DNA of 64,000 bases from contig CM049312.1 in the NCBI GenBank assembly GCA_026874595.1, positions 67,054,929-67,118,928 of the forward strand, written 5' to 3'. The notes under the pieces were generated by a model. That model saw nothing but the letters and a program-made list of their open reading frames with translations. It was not told the origin of the DNA and ran no database searches. A program made the translations under genes and the position numbers. The stretch is from Sipunculus nudus (Eukaryota; Annelida; Sipuncula; Golfingiida; Sipunculidae). This document shows, in pieces, positions 30,864-41,561 of the stretch (position 1 is its first letter; every line of letters begins with the position of its first letter).

Positions 30864-31443
30864 CTTGTGTTGGCACGATGACGGACATACAGGATATATA
30901 TTTGATAGACGGGTCTGCCGACAGTTGAGACGGCTGGCGGATATCTACGAAAGACGTGCCAAAAGGTCTACATCAGCTATACATAAGATGTACATGTTTG
31001 ATTGCTGCCGGGTTGCATTAATGTTAGAGGTGTACGTGCGTATCTTCGACAAGACAGGACTTCACGGCCTCCCTGATTTGTACCTCAGCGATAGATGCTG
31101 GTTTAAGGCCACATATCACACGCTGTTTAATTATATTTCTGGAAGACTGTACAAGCAAGACGCACGTTGCGATGGCTTCGTGGTCGCTGCATTGCTGTTA
31201 TTGCATCGGTACTTTACCCGTGTACAGCAGAAATACAATTGTTTAATAAAGGAGCTGCAACACAATCGGAATACTCAAAGAGATCTGCAGAAAATATTGT
31301 ATAAGTGCAACATGCTGCGTAAATGTAAGGATGGTTTATGGTGTGAGATACAGAAACGTCGAGGTCGAGATGCTGCTGCTCGTGCAAGGAAACAAAGTAT
31401 GCGTGATCGTAAACGACAGAACTCAGTGTGTGGTCTGATGTGA
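30864..31443 (+). CDS. 3' coding exon of a helical protein
   Basis: The open frame extends through this stretch, but the first in-frame ATG (30988) lies inside a region that aligns with the protein at 28244. Coding therefore probably begins in an upstream exon. A good acceptor (ATCTGTTTGCAG) ends at 30863. The encoded part is helical and Cys/Arg/Tyr-rich, with a very basic end (KRRGRDAAARARKQSMRDRK). The upstream exon was not identified. Confidence 0.5.
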
Positions 31444-32068
31444 ATATGTAGCCAACTTTTTCACACCAAGACTGCCCGATGCATAAATACCTTTGTACAG
31501 AACTGTTTTGTAATGTAATTCTTTCTTTTTTTGTCCATATTTACTGCTACGTACCTGTAATCCAAGAGTCTGCTACAGTTTTGTTTACATATAATATTTT
31601 GCTTACATATATTTTGTTGTATTTTCAACATATTTCGTACAGTTACATGTGTGTACCTGATGTAAATATTTTAACAATATGTGCCTCATAGAAGTAGGTT
31701 TGATGTATAATGTAAGCGTTAGGTTGTTTGATATTCATATAACCACCAAAAAATGTAACATATAATTTTGTGATGTATTTGATTTCTGGTGTATGTTTTG
31801 TTAGGTGATGATGAGACTGTTTGTTAATTTTTATAACCATCGGCATAAACATTCTTTGTAACATTTAGTCGGAATAAATGATGTAACTTTCATTTCCGTC
31901 TCCGTTTTAATGTATCGCAGGCAAGCATCGGAGATTTGCCAGCGAAACAGGGGTATGGATGTTTCACTGTACAGAGAGTTTGAATGTTGGCGTGCTAGCT
32001 TGGATTGTCATTTTCCTGATACCCTGCCCTTAATGCGTTTTGTGTATATTGCAGCACGCCCGTTACAA
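31444..32068. other. Intergenic with duplicated leader and intron sequence
   Basis: No gene seen. The stretch 31860-32060 is a diverged copy of 33230-33400 and partly of 29760-29860: GAGAGTTTGAATGTTGGC and then GGATGGTATTTTTCC-type sequence before an acceptor. Confidence 0.6.
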
Positions 32069-32881
32069 ATGGAAACGACAGAAGTGTGCGACCAAACAAT
32101 GACTGACATGGTGGACGCCCCGAGCCATCAAACGGACGACCCTGACAACCAAGACTGTTCACTCAACTACCAAGGAAAAGCCAACACCCCAGATTCCGAC
32201 ATATCGGATGACTCGTCGGATGACTCGTCGGATGACTCGTCGGATGAAGAAACCCGAAATCTGTGGGGACAGATTATCGAAACGTCAGCCAGAAGAGCGT
32301 TAAAGGACAACACTGAGGCGCTACTACAACTGGCCAATGGTGCGGACAAACGTGTACAAGAATCACCCGATGAAGAAGGAGAGTGCCAGGTTTTGATGGA
32401 TTTCTCATTAAAGATGAGGTTGTTGGTTGATATCATGTCGCGGTACCCAGGGTACATCAAACAATTCGAGGAAGAATCCTGTCATGGACGAAACGAAAGT
32501 GAAGTCTCCGTGAACGATAGAGAATACTGGGGTACGTTTAAGCAGATGTCTGAAACCGTCGACGAACTGACAGACATGCCATGCCAGGATCTGGTGTACC
32601 CAGCTCTATTGAAACTGTCTGGGTACATGTATTGGGTGGAGACCCTTTATAATTATATGATTGACACACTGGAACGTACGACCAAAAGGATACCATATTA
32701 TGTGGTGCATGACCACAGCATAATCTGGGACAGGCTCGCGTGTTATTTGAAATGGTTAAATAATGAGGCCATATGTGTCGCAAAAGAAAAAGCGGAAAAA
32801 ATAGCAAAAAAACGCCGCGTGACTTCTACCGTGGAGGATCAACCTGAAACCAAAACAGTTAAAACAGGTCGCGTCAACTAG
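32069..32881 (+). CDS. Helical family protein C with acidic repeat (270 aa)
   Basis: The ATG at 32069 follows the family acceptor (GTATATTGCAG). The protein starts METTEV like protein B. Residues about 45-62 carry a tandem acidic repeat (SDDSSDDSSDDSSDE). The conserved core has MSRYPGYIKQFEEE, then CQDLVYPALLKLSGYMYW. The C-terminus shares KKRRVTSTVEDQ and TGRVN with protein B but ends earlier, lacking the last Lys/Arg cluster. Confidence 0.68.
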   Translation: METTEVCDQTMTDMVDAPSHQTDDPDNQDCSLNYQGKANTPDSDISDDSSDDSSDDSSDEETRNLWGQIIETSARRALKDNTEALLQLANGADKRVQESPDEEGECQVLMDFSLKMRLLVDIMSRYPGYIKQFEEESCHGRNESEVSVNDREYWGTFKQMSETVDELTDMPCQDLVYPALLKLSGYMYWVETLYNYMIDTLERTTKRIPYYVVHDHSIIWDRLACYLKWLNNEAICVAKEKAEKIAKKRRVTSTVEDQPETKTVKTGRVN

Positions 32882-33429
32882 ACCCTTGTGAACGGCGGTA
32901 CACGCTGTGTGGTGTACAGGATATATATGTGACATCTTTGACCAAGAGAACTTTTGTTATATAATCGCATTTTAATATCCATTTTTTTTATGCCACGTAC
33001 GTGTAATCAAGGTACATGTTATGGTTTTTGTTAACTGAGATTGTGTGTGTTATTTTTATCATAGATCGCACGTAATATGTATTTTGTTTAATGTGTACCT
33101 ACTGTAAATATTTTGTCCATGTATGCCTTACATATATCGGTTTCATAGTTTATAAGACAGTTTTTGATATATATTGTTTGTAACAGTTTGGATGATAGCG
33201 CAGTAGATATTCTTGTACCAGTTAGTTCGGAATAAATGATGTAACTTTCACTACCGTCTCCTTTTTCATGTATCGCATGCAAGAATCGGAGTTTTACCGG
33301 CGAAACTGCGGTATGGATGTGCCTGTACGCAGGGTTTGAAATGTTGGCGTGCAAGGTCGGATGGTCATTTTTACATGATACCCTGTCTGTAATTTCTCTA
33401 TCTCTATCTCTCTCTCTGTTCTGTCACAG

Positions 33430-34290
33430 ATGGCCCATATCCGGTCTGAGGTGTATGCGAACAACGAAGCTGTAATGAGGTACATGGGACGTCAGATACC
33501 CACACTGGCTCAGAAAATCCACACGAAGGTGACATCCCCCCTTTGGAATATAATGTTGCAGCTCGGTTTCCTTGATCGTACGATGTTTGAAAACATCATG
33601 CAAGAAAAACGTGCCAAAGTACGCGGCGTCATGCTGCTTAGTCATCTGGCAGGGCGGTTCCCTTTAGAAAAAATGGACGAGGCCATGAAGCTATTTTGCA
33701 AAACCGGTGAATCGCAGGTGTATTATTTTTTTTGGAACGTGGTCATGCGACACGCCATACAGAGCCTGCCGCGGGCGCCGACTGCGGATCATAAGATGAA
33801 TAAAACGGTACAAGATCCTGCTTACAGTAAACAACTGTCTCGGCTGGAGGCATTCTTTCATTCCCGACGGTACACATGTCCAGGAGCATCCACAGGCGGC
33901 GAGAAAGACCTTGGTGTCCTCATGGCTGAATATATACGTCCCCTGTTTATTCGGGATGACATCCTGTGCATGGACGAGTCCTGTGTCGTTACGCGTTTGT
34001 GTGTAGACTTGCATATAATGAACCAGTTTCAAAGGGATAAACTGTTTCTCATCACCGGATTAGCGTTTAAAAGGCGCTTGACTTTTTTGACTTACCTTGA
34101 AAAACTTCCGCTGTGGTACTGGAACAAACTGGCGGTTATCTTTCGCGAGGCAGGATACGGACAGATAGGTGGAACAATCGAACGTGGTCTCAGTTTGTCA
34201 GGCGTGCAGGTCTTGTTTCCCGATTACATCACATTCCTGCAGAGTAACCGGAAAAAAATAACCCGTACGTTGTTATCTGAACAATCGTGA
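33430..34290 (+). CDS. Protein with two CARD-like regions (286 aa)
   Basis: A textbook acceptor (TCTCTCTCTGTTCTGTCACAG) ends at 33429, directly against the ATG. Residues about 35-108 and 170-252 each show a death-fold-like helical pattern; the second has RLTFLTYLEKLPLWYWNKL followed by IFREAGYGQIGGTI, close to the last three helices of a CARD. The first has RGVMLLSHLAGRF and FCKTGESQVYYFF. A basic linker with Cys separates them. No RING or caspase domain. A CARD-based decoy is plausible (inference); fold assignment is by pattern only. AATAAA lies at 34308-34313. Confidence 0.6.
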   Translation: MAHIRSEVYANNEAVMRYMGRQIPTLAQKIHTKVTSPLWNIMLQLGFLDRTMFENIMQEKRAKVRGVMLLSHLAGRFPLEKMDEAMKLFCKTGESQVYYFFWNVVMRHAIQSLPRAPTADHKMNKTVQDPAYSKQLSRLEAFFHSRRYTCPGASTGGEKDLGVLMAEYIRPLFIRDDILCMDESCVVTRLCVDLHIMNQFQRDKLFLITGLAFKRRLTFLTYLEKLPLWYWNKLAVIFREAGYGQIGGTIERGLSLSGVQVLFPDYITFLQSNRKKITRTLLSEQS

Positions 34291-34460
34291 CCTTATATGC
34301 ACATGTGAATAAACCTCTGCTTGGAATGTGGGAAATGTTCATATAAACATTCGTAATTGGTTGTTATGATACGTTTCTGCTTGGTGGAGATAACAGAACA
34401 TTCATGACCATATATGCACATGTGATTAAACCACTGCTTGGTATGTAATAACCTGAAATA
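34290..34460. repeat. Degenerate tandem repeat in the 3' region
   Basis: Two copies of TGACCxTATATGCACATGTG followed by an (A)ATAAACC or ATTAAACC stretch and CTGCTTGG, about 110 bp apart. Each carries a polyadenylation-like signal. Confidence 0.65.
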
Positions 34461-34748
34461 AACGTTTATGGTACATGTTACATATGTGTCATTCTCGTCT
34501 ACACGTATACGTGTTAATGAATGTGTGAGACAGTTATCCTCGTGTCACAAAATATGGATTCTGCCACTACCACCACCTCCCCCTCCCTCCACCCCTTTTG
34601 CCCCCTTCCGTTATAACAATCTTGCATTCACCGACTAGTCGCCCGCCTCATATCACACAAACTTTCTCTCTGCAATGATGATAAATACGATGAAGCGACG
34701 TGACGATGTGAACGTGTATCTATTTGTACTGATGATAGGTACTTGTGT

Positions 34749-35297
34749 ATGGGGCTGTGTGACGGACTCCTGTACATGGACGAAGGAACCATGGATGCAT
34801 GTGTCACAAAAGGTAAAGGTCAAAGTAGCAACGATGTATACTGTGATAAATGCAAGTGCTTGCTTCACGTGACATGCGATTGTGACAGTGATTGTAAAGG
34901 CGTGGATGGCCACTGCTGTGACTGTTCATTGGAAACAACATATGACATGAGTGAACGTTTTGAAGACGCTTTCTCGTGTGAACGTTCTGTTCAGCTATAT
35001 GATGAACTGGACAAACAGGATGCAATAGCTCCCCTTATGGAGAAGTACCTGCCTGTAAATTGCGGCAACGATGTGGAGACATTTCATGATTTCGCAGATT
35101 TCGTGTCAAATGCGCCAATGGCGCGCTGGCATTTGATGGAGTCGCTGATGGCGGAATTGCAGATAATATTGCCAGATGTGGATTTTACACCGTGGTCAAA
35201 GGTCAAACATCGGGTCACATGTTTGTTCACAGACTGGAGGTCAGAGTTGGACATTGAGCGCCCCTTTTACAAGGGAGGGGTGTATCCGTTGTTATAA
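34749..35297 (+). CDS. Hypothetical protein with Cys-rich N-terminus (182 aa)
   Basis: The first in-frame ATG is at 34749. Residues 30-65 contain a dense Cys/His/Asp cluster (CDKCKCLLHVTCDCDSDC, then CCDC), probably metal-binding or disulfide-rich. Residues 70-182 look helical, with an Asp/Glu-rich start and Trp-containing end (APMARWHLMESLMAELQIIL). Another frame is also open over the start, so the exact N-terminus is uncertain. No family recognised. Confidence 0.5.
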   Translation: MGLCDGLLYMDEGTMDACVTKGKGQSSNDVYCDKCKCLLHVTCDCDSDCKGVDGHCCDCSLETTYDMSERFEDAFSCERSVQLYDELDKQDAIAPLMEKYLPVNCGNDVETFHDFADFVSNAPMARWHLMESLMAELQIILPDVDFTPWSKVKHRVTCLFTDWRSELDIERPFYKGGVYPLL

Positions 35298-37202
35298 ACG
35301 GCACCTGGTTTGCGGGAGAAAGATGAATATGTCGATCCGTTTTTTTTTTTTTGGCTTGGGGAATACACAGCTTACATCAGGCAAAGTTCAATTAAACGGA
35401 CATGAATGTGCAGGTGTGTTTGTTGTTTATGATTATGATTGTTACATAACAACTCCTTCTCTCGGCGTCTTCCGTTTCACACTTGCCCCCCCCCCCCCTT
35501 TCCCCTCTCCCCCCGTCTTCCCAAATCCGGAACATTGTCGCTGTAAGAAATGTGCGCAGTTGATTGTTATTTTAACATAAACATTTATAACCTTCTGGTT
35601 TCGTCAGCCAGCCGTATGTTCATGTTACGTCATGTGTAAGCACATTGATGTGGGTGTTGTGGCTCAATGGATAGAGCACTGGTTTCCGAAGCCAGGGGTT
35701 GTGGGTTCGAATCCCGCCAGCACCTTCATGATACATTTTTCTCCGTCTGTTTGTCATCTATACAATTTTCTTTGTGTAAGTTTTGTCTATCACGTCAGTC
35801 GTTCGTGTTCATAACAGACAATCCACTCGGCATTACTTTTTTGTTGCGTTATATCTACTTGGCGTGTCGTGTCTGTTTATATAGCACAGTCACCGCCAGA
35901 TGGCAGTATATACACCCTTGCCGATGTTTTTATTTTTTGTTTGAAAACCATATGTTGGATGTATGTCTTTAGCGTATGTTGGATGTCTGTCTTTGGCGTA
36001 TGTTGGATGTCTGTCTTCCTCGTGTTACAATTTTTTTTTCAAAGGGATAGTGTCGTTCAATGTCTGATATTAAGGCCGGGTACGTTTTCATATTTCCTGA
36101 GGCTATGTGGACTATAACAACGTACACTGTACACCAGCTTACAAAACCACACATTTACATATAAGCACACACGTATATATCTGCACAAAGGATTGGTAAT
36201 CTTCTAATATGTCTTCAGGTGATGAGGGCGATCGTAAAACATACCCCAACACACCGCAAGCAAAGCACATTTTACACATAAACGCACACACATACATCTG
36301 CATACACACGGAAACATGAAATGAATAATGAGACATGTTGTCAGGTATACATAAATATATTCCGTTCACTTAAACATGTTACATTTATACAGGTTTACAT
36401 ATATCAGATATATTTCATATCATCGATAAACATACATGGCAAGCGTGCAAATGTCATAAAGGTCATGTGTAGTCACAGCGAATTGTCCCACAATAGACAG
36501 AAGCGTGGCCAGCGTGACAGACGACAGCGAATTGTTCCACAATATATATATATATACCTTTTCGATAAAATGTTGTTTGTACAACGTGCGTGGAAATGGT
36601 CACGGGTACAGGTTTATAAGAAAACCCAACAACTCTGCAGGCTTCCAGCGCAGCTTTGGATGAATTTTCCGTTGCATATCAGATGTGAACATGAACTGTC
36701 GCTCGGGTGTATGATTGTGTTTTTTTGTACCAGGTGCCCGTACACGCTCCAGCCCCACTCTCAGGCATTTGTCAATCCGGCAAGGTGACTGTATACGCTC
36801 CAGTCTCACTTTAAGGCATTTATCAATTCGGCCGTCTAACCGAATGCATACTTTCAGCCCCTCTCTTCGCGTTGACATGTAGCACCTGCATATCGCTTTT
36901 GGGTTCATCTGGAACATAAGCAAATGATAATGTAAAAGTACACTTGTATAAGAAGAAGAACAAAACCTGTGAGGGGGGGGGGGGCAGCAAATCATGCAAA
37001 CATGTGAAACATTGCCAGATGCTCGGATGGAATGTCCCATTTGACCCTGAAATAAATAAACACATATGTATAACGACACAACACTATCATATTACAACAT
37101 ATATATATTGTTTATATATATATATTTATATATATTTATATATATATATATCAATATACAACAAGTATATTAACACCAACACACATACAGACAGATGGAC
37201 GG
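35298..37202. other. Intergenic with a tRNA gene and homopolymer runs
   Basis: No protein gene supported. It contains poly-T (35340), poly-C (35488), the tRNA at 35653, three copies of a 24-bp unit (TATGTTGGATGTCTGTCTTT, 35950-36020), a G-run (36970) and (TA)n near 37105-37150. Confidence 0.55.
35653..35725 (+). tRNA. tRNA-Arg (anticodon CCG)
   Basis: A complete cloverleaf: acceptor GGTGTTG pairs with CAGCACC, D-stem GCTC/GAGC, anticodon stem CTGGT/GCCAG with loop TTCCGAA (anticodon CCG), T-stem GTGGG/CCCGC with loop TTCGAAT. A and B boxes are intact, and a TTTTT Pol III stop lies 12 nt downstream. No intron, no encoded CCA. Confidence 0.9.
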
Positions 37203-39161
37203 TCAAAACATATTTACAAAACGACACGCCACCCACCAGATGTATATCTTCACCACATCAGTGCGTTTGTTGGGTACCCTGCATGTCGAACAATGGACCT
37301 CCTCGCGGGACGTGGAACGGGACGTGGAACGGAACATGTTGTCGCGCAAGCGATTTATAAACGCTTGAAAATCGTTTCTATTTTCATTGTAGGAGAACAC
37401 CGCCATTATACATCTGTGACAAAACATGTGTCCGCATTTTTTTAGGAAACAGTCCACGGTGTTCTCCAAACAAATTGGACACCGGAAGCGACTAAGCCTT
37501 TCCTGGGCATCCCTTTCATTACTTTGAAGCTGGGCAATCATGGTCTGAGCGTGTGCGAGCTGCTCCTCCACACTGGAAACGACAACGCCTGGATCTGAAA
37601 CGTTTGCCGAACCTCTGCAAGTAGAAACTGTCGCCGAACGGATTGATGTGTCAGGTGCTGCCGAAACTGTTTCCGCATTGCCACCCGTATATGGAGGAAA
37701 CATCGCTGCTTCGGTGGCGCCCGTCCTGACGTGTCGAAGCTTTAACCTTTTGGGTGCAGGCAAAATGTTATCAGATCGGGTCTGACCTCCCTGGGTTGAT
37801 GTATCATGTTCCGATGAAGGCGCAGGGTCCACGGGAGGTCGACGTTCAGTCAATGGATCAGAGGCGTCTGTGTCGTCAGCGACATTTTGGGGCGGGTTGG
37901 TTGCTGTTATGGAATTCATCAACTGCAATAATTCCCGGCCTGCATCAAACGGGCTCTCAGTACGCGATTGTGACGAGGTCGAAGACGGGGCGGGTGATGA
38001 CGGCCTTGTGGTATATCGCCTTTTTCTCCTGGGAAAGCGGCCATTCCAGTTCATGTCAGGGTGCAACGCTACGTTGCATTTATGTGAACCGGTGATCCCT
38101 GAAACACGACCTGGTTGATTAAAGTCCATCTCTGCCGGCAGGAAATCCCGGAGACACCTATCGGCATCTGTCTGCCTCGCCACCTGGACGCAAAACCTCA
38201 GGAGTAACAGGCGTTTAAATGCTTTCCTCCGTGTTGTCTCCCCAGGGCGATAGATATGACCGAGCACGCGTCGGACGTCCTGTTTCTTATAGATGTCTTC
38301 GACTTCAGTTTTGCTCAAGGAGGCGTCTATCATACCGTGTTTTTTTAGTAATTTCATTAAAAGCCTAGTTAAACGTATACTTCCGACCAGGTCGGCCACC
38401 AAGCTGTCCCATTGCGTGGCATCAAACAGGGTGTATGCGATCCTGAACTCCGGCTCATACCAAACGTCTTTCTCGATATACGCTAAAACAGCCTCACGTA
38501 CGCGTTGGTATTCACGTTCTGTTGAAACCTCCCGCGCATCCAAACCTTCCTCACCCTCGTCCGCTTGGTCTGCATTTTCCGCCCCTCCTTCTTGCTGCGC
38601 ATGCGGCTCAGGACGTGTTACGTCATTGTATCCGTCTCCCGGCATGAATTGTTCTTCTTCACACTGTGTAAACCGCATGATGTGTTCATCGTCATCAGAC
38701 ACCAACACGATCGGGTAGTAACGGTGCGAGACCACATTGTTGAAACAGTCTTGTAATATGCCGATTTCAAATACCTCGCTTAACAGGGCACATGCGTCGG
38801 ACATGCCTCTTTGGAAGAGCCTGTGGTATAGCTCCAATATGTTTACATTGAACAAAGAACAGTTCACGTATAAAGCAGTGGTAATGGAGCGCGCTTCCGA
38901 TTTTCCACTTTCCCTATACGACTGCACGTACTTGAGGTCATCCCTGTGTGGCAGCAGCGTAGGCAGATCTATCAGATTGACGTCTGTGGCTAAAGCGAGG
39001 AGATCAACACGGAGGCTCAGAGCATCTTCAACCTCCATGTAGTTCAGAAACAAGCCTCTGATGCTTAACGCTTCCGACTCGTTCCGCTGGCGTTCGGTGC
39101 CGATGTATATAACGTCCTCCTCTTCTATGGACGAACTGTCGGAATGTTCAGTCTGTTCCAT
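37203..39161 (-). CDS. Large RING protein, putative E3 ubiquitin ligase (652 aa)
   Basis: The ATG at 39161 follows an acceptor (TTATCATTTCAG|AGCG, exon start 39165). Matching donor TTCAG|GTATGC (39458/39457) implies a 292-nt 5' intron. Residues 20-130 and 230-350 are helical and could be death-fold-like, but I cannot show it. A disordered Ser/Pro/Thr-rich middle follows (about 385-540). The C-terminal RING has C561, C564, C576, H578, C581, C584, then a long insert before C624 and C627: a 39-residue gap where about 11 is usual. A coiled segment (EEQLAHAQTMIAQLQ) precedes the RING. Confidence 0.75.
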   Translation of the reverse strand: MEQTEHSDSSSIEEEDVIYIGTERQRNESEALSIRGLFLNYMEVEDALSLRVDLLALATDVNLIDLPTLLPHRDDLKYVQSYRESGKSEARSITTALYVNCSLFNVNILELYHRLFQRGMSDACALLSEVFEIGILQDCFNNVVSHRYYPIVLVSDDDEHIMRFTQCEEEQFMPGDGYNDVTRPEPHAQQEGGAENADQADEGEEGLDAREVSTEREYQRVREAVLAYIEKDVWYEPEFRIAYTLFDATQWDSLVADLVGSIRLTRLLMKLLKKHGMIDASLSKTEVEDIYKKQDVRRVLGHIYRPGETTRRKAFKRLLLLRFCVQVARQTDADRCLRDFLPAEMDFNQPGRVSGITGSHKCNVALHPDMNWNGRFPRRKRRYTTRPSSPAPSSTSSQSRTESPFDAGRELLQLMNSITATNPPQNVADDTDASDPLTERRPPVDPAPSSEHDTSTQGGQTRSDNILPAPKRLKLRHVRTGATEAAMFPPYTGGNAETVSAAPDTSIRSATVSTCRGSANVSDPGVVVSSVEEQLAHAQTMIAQLQSNERDAQERLSRFRCPICLENTVDCFLKKCGHMFCHRCIMAVFSYNENRNDFQAFINRLRDNMFRSTSRSTSREEVHCSTCRVPNKRTDVVKIYIWWVACRFVNMF

Positions 39162-39466
39162 CGCTCTGAAATGATAAGGAAATACACATGAGACGTGTTA
39201 TGGCAAAAGAAGAGGGGGGGGGGTGTACATGGTATGTATGTGTGATGTTGCCTGTGATGACATAGCATCATACGTAAACAGAAGAGAACAGATGACAAGT
39301 CAATACAAACTAAGATAAAACATAATTACTGTTTCTTTACAACAGAAACACACCGACAGCGCTGTACGTATCTTAGAAGATATATTTTGTACACAAACAT
39401 GACTACATATCCTGATTAAAAACGTACATGCACTGCAAAAAAAAAAAAACAGCATACCTGAACATT

Positions 39467-39712
39467 CGACGATGGTTTCAGCCGGTGAGGGCGGCGGGGA
39501 CCATCACTCCGACACTCGTTCTGGGTTCTTTTTGAGAGATGACAAGAAAGCCGGAGCATCTGCCCGCCCGCCCTCCGGCTCCAGCTTTCTTGTCATCTTT
39601 TAGACGTCTTGGATAATTGCTGCTTGCTTGGTGATCTGTGGTGATGGTGAAGAAACCCAAGGGCGTCTGCCAGCCCGCCGCCGGCCCTTTGGATTCCTTC
39701 AGCATCAACCAC
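39467..39712 (-). ncRNA. Cluster of long hairpins, possible miRNA-type precursors
   Basis: Three inverted repeats lie in a row. The best (39537-39557 with 39578-39598) gives a 21-bp stem with a 20-nt loop, fully paired on the minus strand allowing one G-U. The next (about 39645-39668 with 39690-39712) pairs over about 20 bp with bulges. A weaker one lies near 39470-39520 (GATGGT and ACCATC arms). They fall within the inferred 5' exon of the large RING gene. A short minus-strand open frame (39478-39732) overlaps them and is probably not coding. Confidence 0.45.
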
Positions 39713-40022
39713 ATGTTAAAAGGATTGTCCATTTACACACACGTAAACAAAATAACATACCCTGTATCAAATATACAATGACCTTTATTCTGATAACATA
39801 ACAGATACACAGATCTGGTGTATACAATATATACAGAAAAAGCTATAAAAAAATGACATATACAAAACATTTGAAATGTTGAACGTTTCATTGTACAGGA
39901 GACAGGTATTATCAACCCCAATTTTCAATTACAGTTTTCCATGTTTTTACAAAGTTTATTTACATTTCAAACCCAATTTCAATTAAAGTTTACCACAGTT
40001 CATATTTTTTTTTTTTTACACT

Positions 40023-40286
40023 TTAACCCCAATTTTCAATCACCCCCCATAATTCCGGGCAACGTTCTGTGAATTTACGTTTTTGGTGCAATATAGGTCT
40101 TTTCACATGCGGGGTGAAGATAAATTTACCAATGAAATCCCTCCCCAGTACACCCGACGCACTGGGGAATTTCCAGTCATATACAACATTCATATCCACG
40201 TTATTATAGAAACATTGCCCCAGTGAGTCCTCGAAGAGCATTTGTATGTGTCTTTTTTTTATACGGATAAACTGTAATATATACAT
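40023..40286 (-). pseudogene. Truncated copy of the aspartyl-protease-like gene
   Basis: Its C-terminal two thirds match the gene at 40440-40892, including FYNNVDMNVVYDWKF, SGVLGRDFIGKF and the ending GVIENWG. The N-terminal part with the active-site-like motif is absent and unrelated AT-rich sequence takes its place. The duplication offset is about 416 bp and includes the flanking AATTTTCAATCACCCCCC. Confidence 0.65.
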
Positions 40287-40439
40287 GTTACTCCTGTACA
40301 ATATTTATATAGAGATGATATATACAACCAATTTGAAATGTTCAATTAAAGTTTACAAAGTTTTTACAAAGTCTATTTACATTTCCAACCCAATGTTCAA
40401 TTACAGTTTATCATATTTTACAAGTTTGTTTTTTACACT

Positions 40440-40892
40440 TCACCCCCAATTTTCAATCACCCCCCACACATGCTGGCAACGCTCTGTGAATTTACGTTTT
40501 TGGTGTAATGTAGGTTTTTTCACATGCGGGGTGAAAATAAATTTACCAATGAAATCCCTCCCCAGTACACCCGACGCACTGGTGAATTTCCAGTCATATA
40601 CAATATTCATATCCACCTTATTATAGAAACATTGCCCCAGTGCGTCCTCGAAGAGCACTTGTACGTGTCTTTTTTTATATGGGTGTACTGCGGCCCCTCT
40701 GTGGGCACCCCCACAAGCTCTGCACGGCTCTCGCACTAATAGTGGTTTGTGCAGAATGTCGTCCCACATCGGGGTGTACCACAAGTTCATTGGTAAAACC
40801 ATCTTCATATCAACCATAGAGATTGGACTCTCTGTGTCCAGGATGAAATGCTTGCACCCGATGCCATCCACAGTTACGTTGTAGTATGTCAT
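40440..40892 (-). CDS. Retropepsin-like protein with DTE in place of DTG (150 aa)
   Basis: The ATG at 40892 follows an acceptor (TTCGTTTGTAG|AAAG, exon start 40896), which rules out the in-frame codons further upstream. A 46-nt exon upstream (41402-41357) may join it. Residues 16-26 read HFILDTESPIS, aligned with the active-site loop of retroviral-type aspartyl proteases (hydrophobic-DTG-S), and 108-114 read GVLGRDF, matching the second conserved motif (ILGRDF). Length suits a single retropepsin unit that works as a dimer. Glu for Gly after Asp-Thr would probably impair catalysis, so a non-catalytic fold is possible. Confidence 0.6.
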   Translation of the reverse strand: MTYYNVTVDGIGCKHFILDTESPISMVDMKMVLPMNLWYTPMWDDILHKPLLVREPCRACGGAHRGAAVHPYKKRHVQVLFEDALGQCFYNKVDMNIVYDWKFTSASGVLGRDFIGKFIFTPHVKKPTLHQKRKFTERCQHVWGVIENWG

Positions 40893-41356
40893 CTTTCTAC
40901 AAACGAAACACAAACTCTCATAAACAGATCATACAAATTCTCTCTCTCTCTCTCTATGTCTCATTTAAATAGGATAGAGAAGATATGCATGCCATGCATT
41001 AATTTTTTACTGACGTTAATCCCTGTTTATCACACGTATATACCATAACTGGAGGTTACCACGAGCCAGTGGTAATTGGTTAATCACATAAACTGATTAT
41101 GCAACAATATCAGATACATAAATATAATTATACAAGCTTTCCTTTCACACTAAAAACATATATCATTATTACGGCCCAGTACAGGGACGCAGACTAAAAA
41201 ACTACAATAATTAATTGTTGTCAGAGGATGCGTTCCTTCGTCTGCCATTCCGTCTCGTTATCAGCCCATTTGTACCCGATCATTATATTCTGATTGAAAA
41301 CATAAAACAACCACAAACCGTACACAAAGGTAAAAATGTCAAATGTGCATACTTAC

Positions 41357-41402
41357 ATCAGCGGTGTCTGCGGGTCGATTTTGTTTTGATGCAATCTCTG
41401 CT
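41357..41402 (-). other. Probable 46-nt spliced exon
   Basis: Flanked by a strong acceptor (GTTTTTTCTAG) and a strong donor (CTGAT|GTAAGT) on the minus strand. It lies between a TATA-like site near 41530 and the retropepsin-like gene, so a 5' leader exon is likely. Confidence 0.5.
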
Positions 41403-41561
41403 CTAGAAAAAACAAAACAATGACATATCTTCAATCAATTGTCCATCGTCACCTTTCCAAATATGGTTATAACACATGTTCATACAGTTGCTGCTCGTAC
41501 CACATATGGTTCTTCATTTTACAAAATATATACACGCGGCACCTCCTATTCCAGAAAATGT

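Noticed and set aside
37203-39161. Calling the N-terminal regions of the large RING protein CARD or BIR domains
   Set aside because: Helical content is evident but the key motifs of either family are missing.
39478-39732. 84-codon minus-strand open frame over the hairpins
   Set aside because: Its sequence is dictated by the inverted repeats and no relative or start context supports it.
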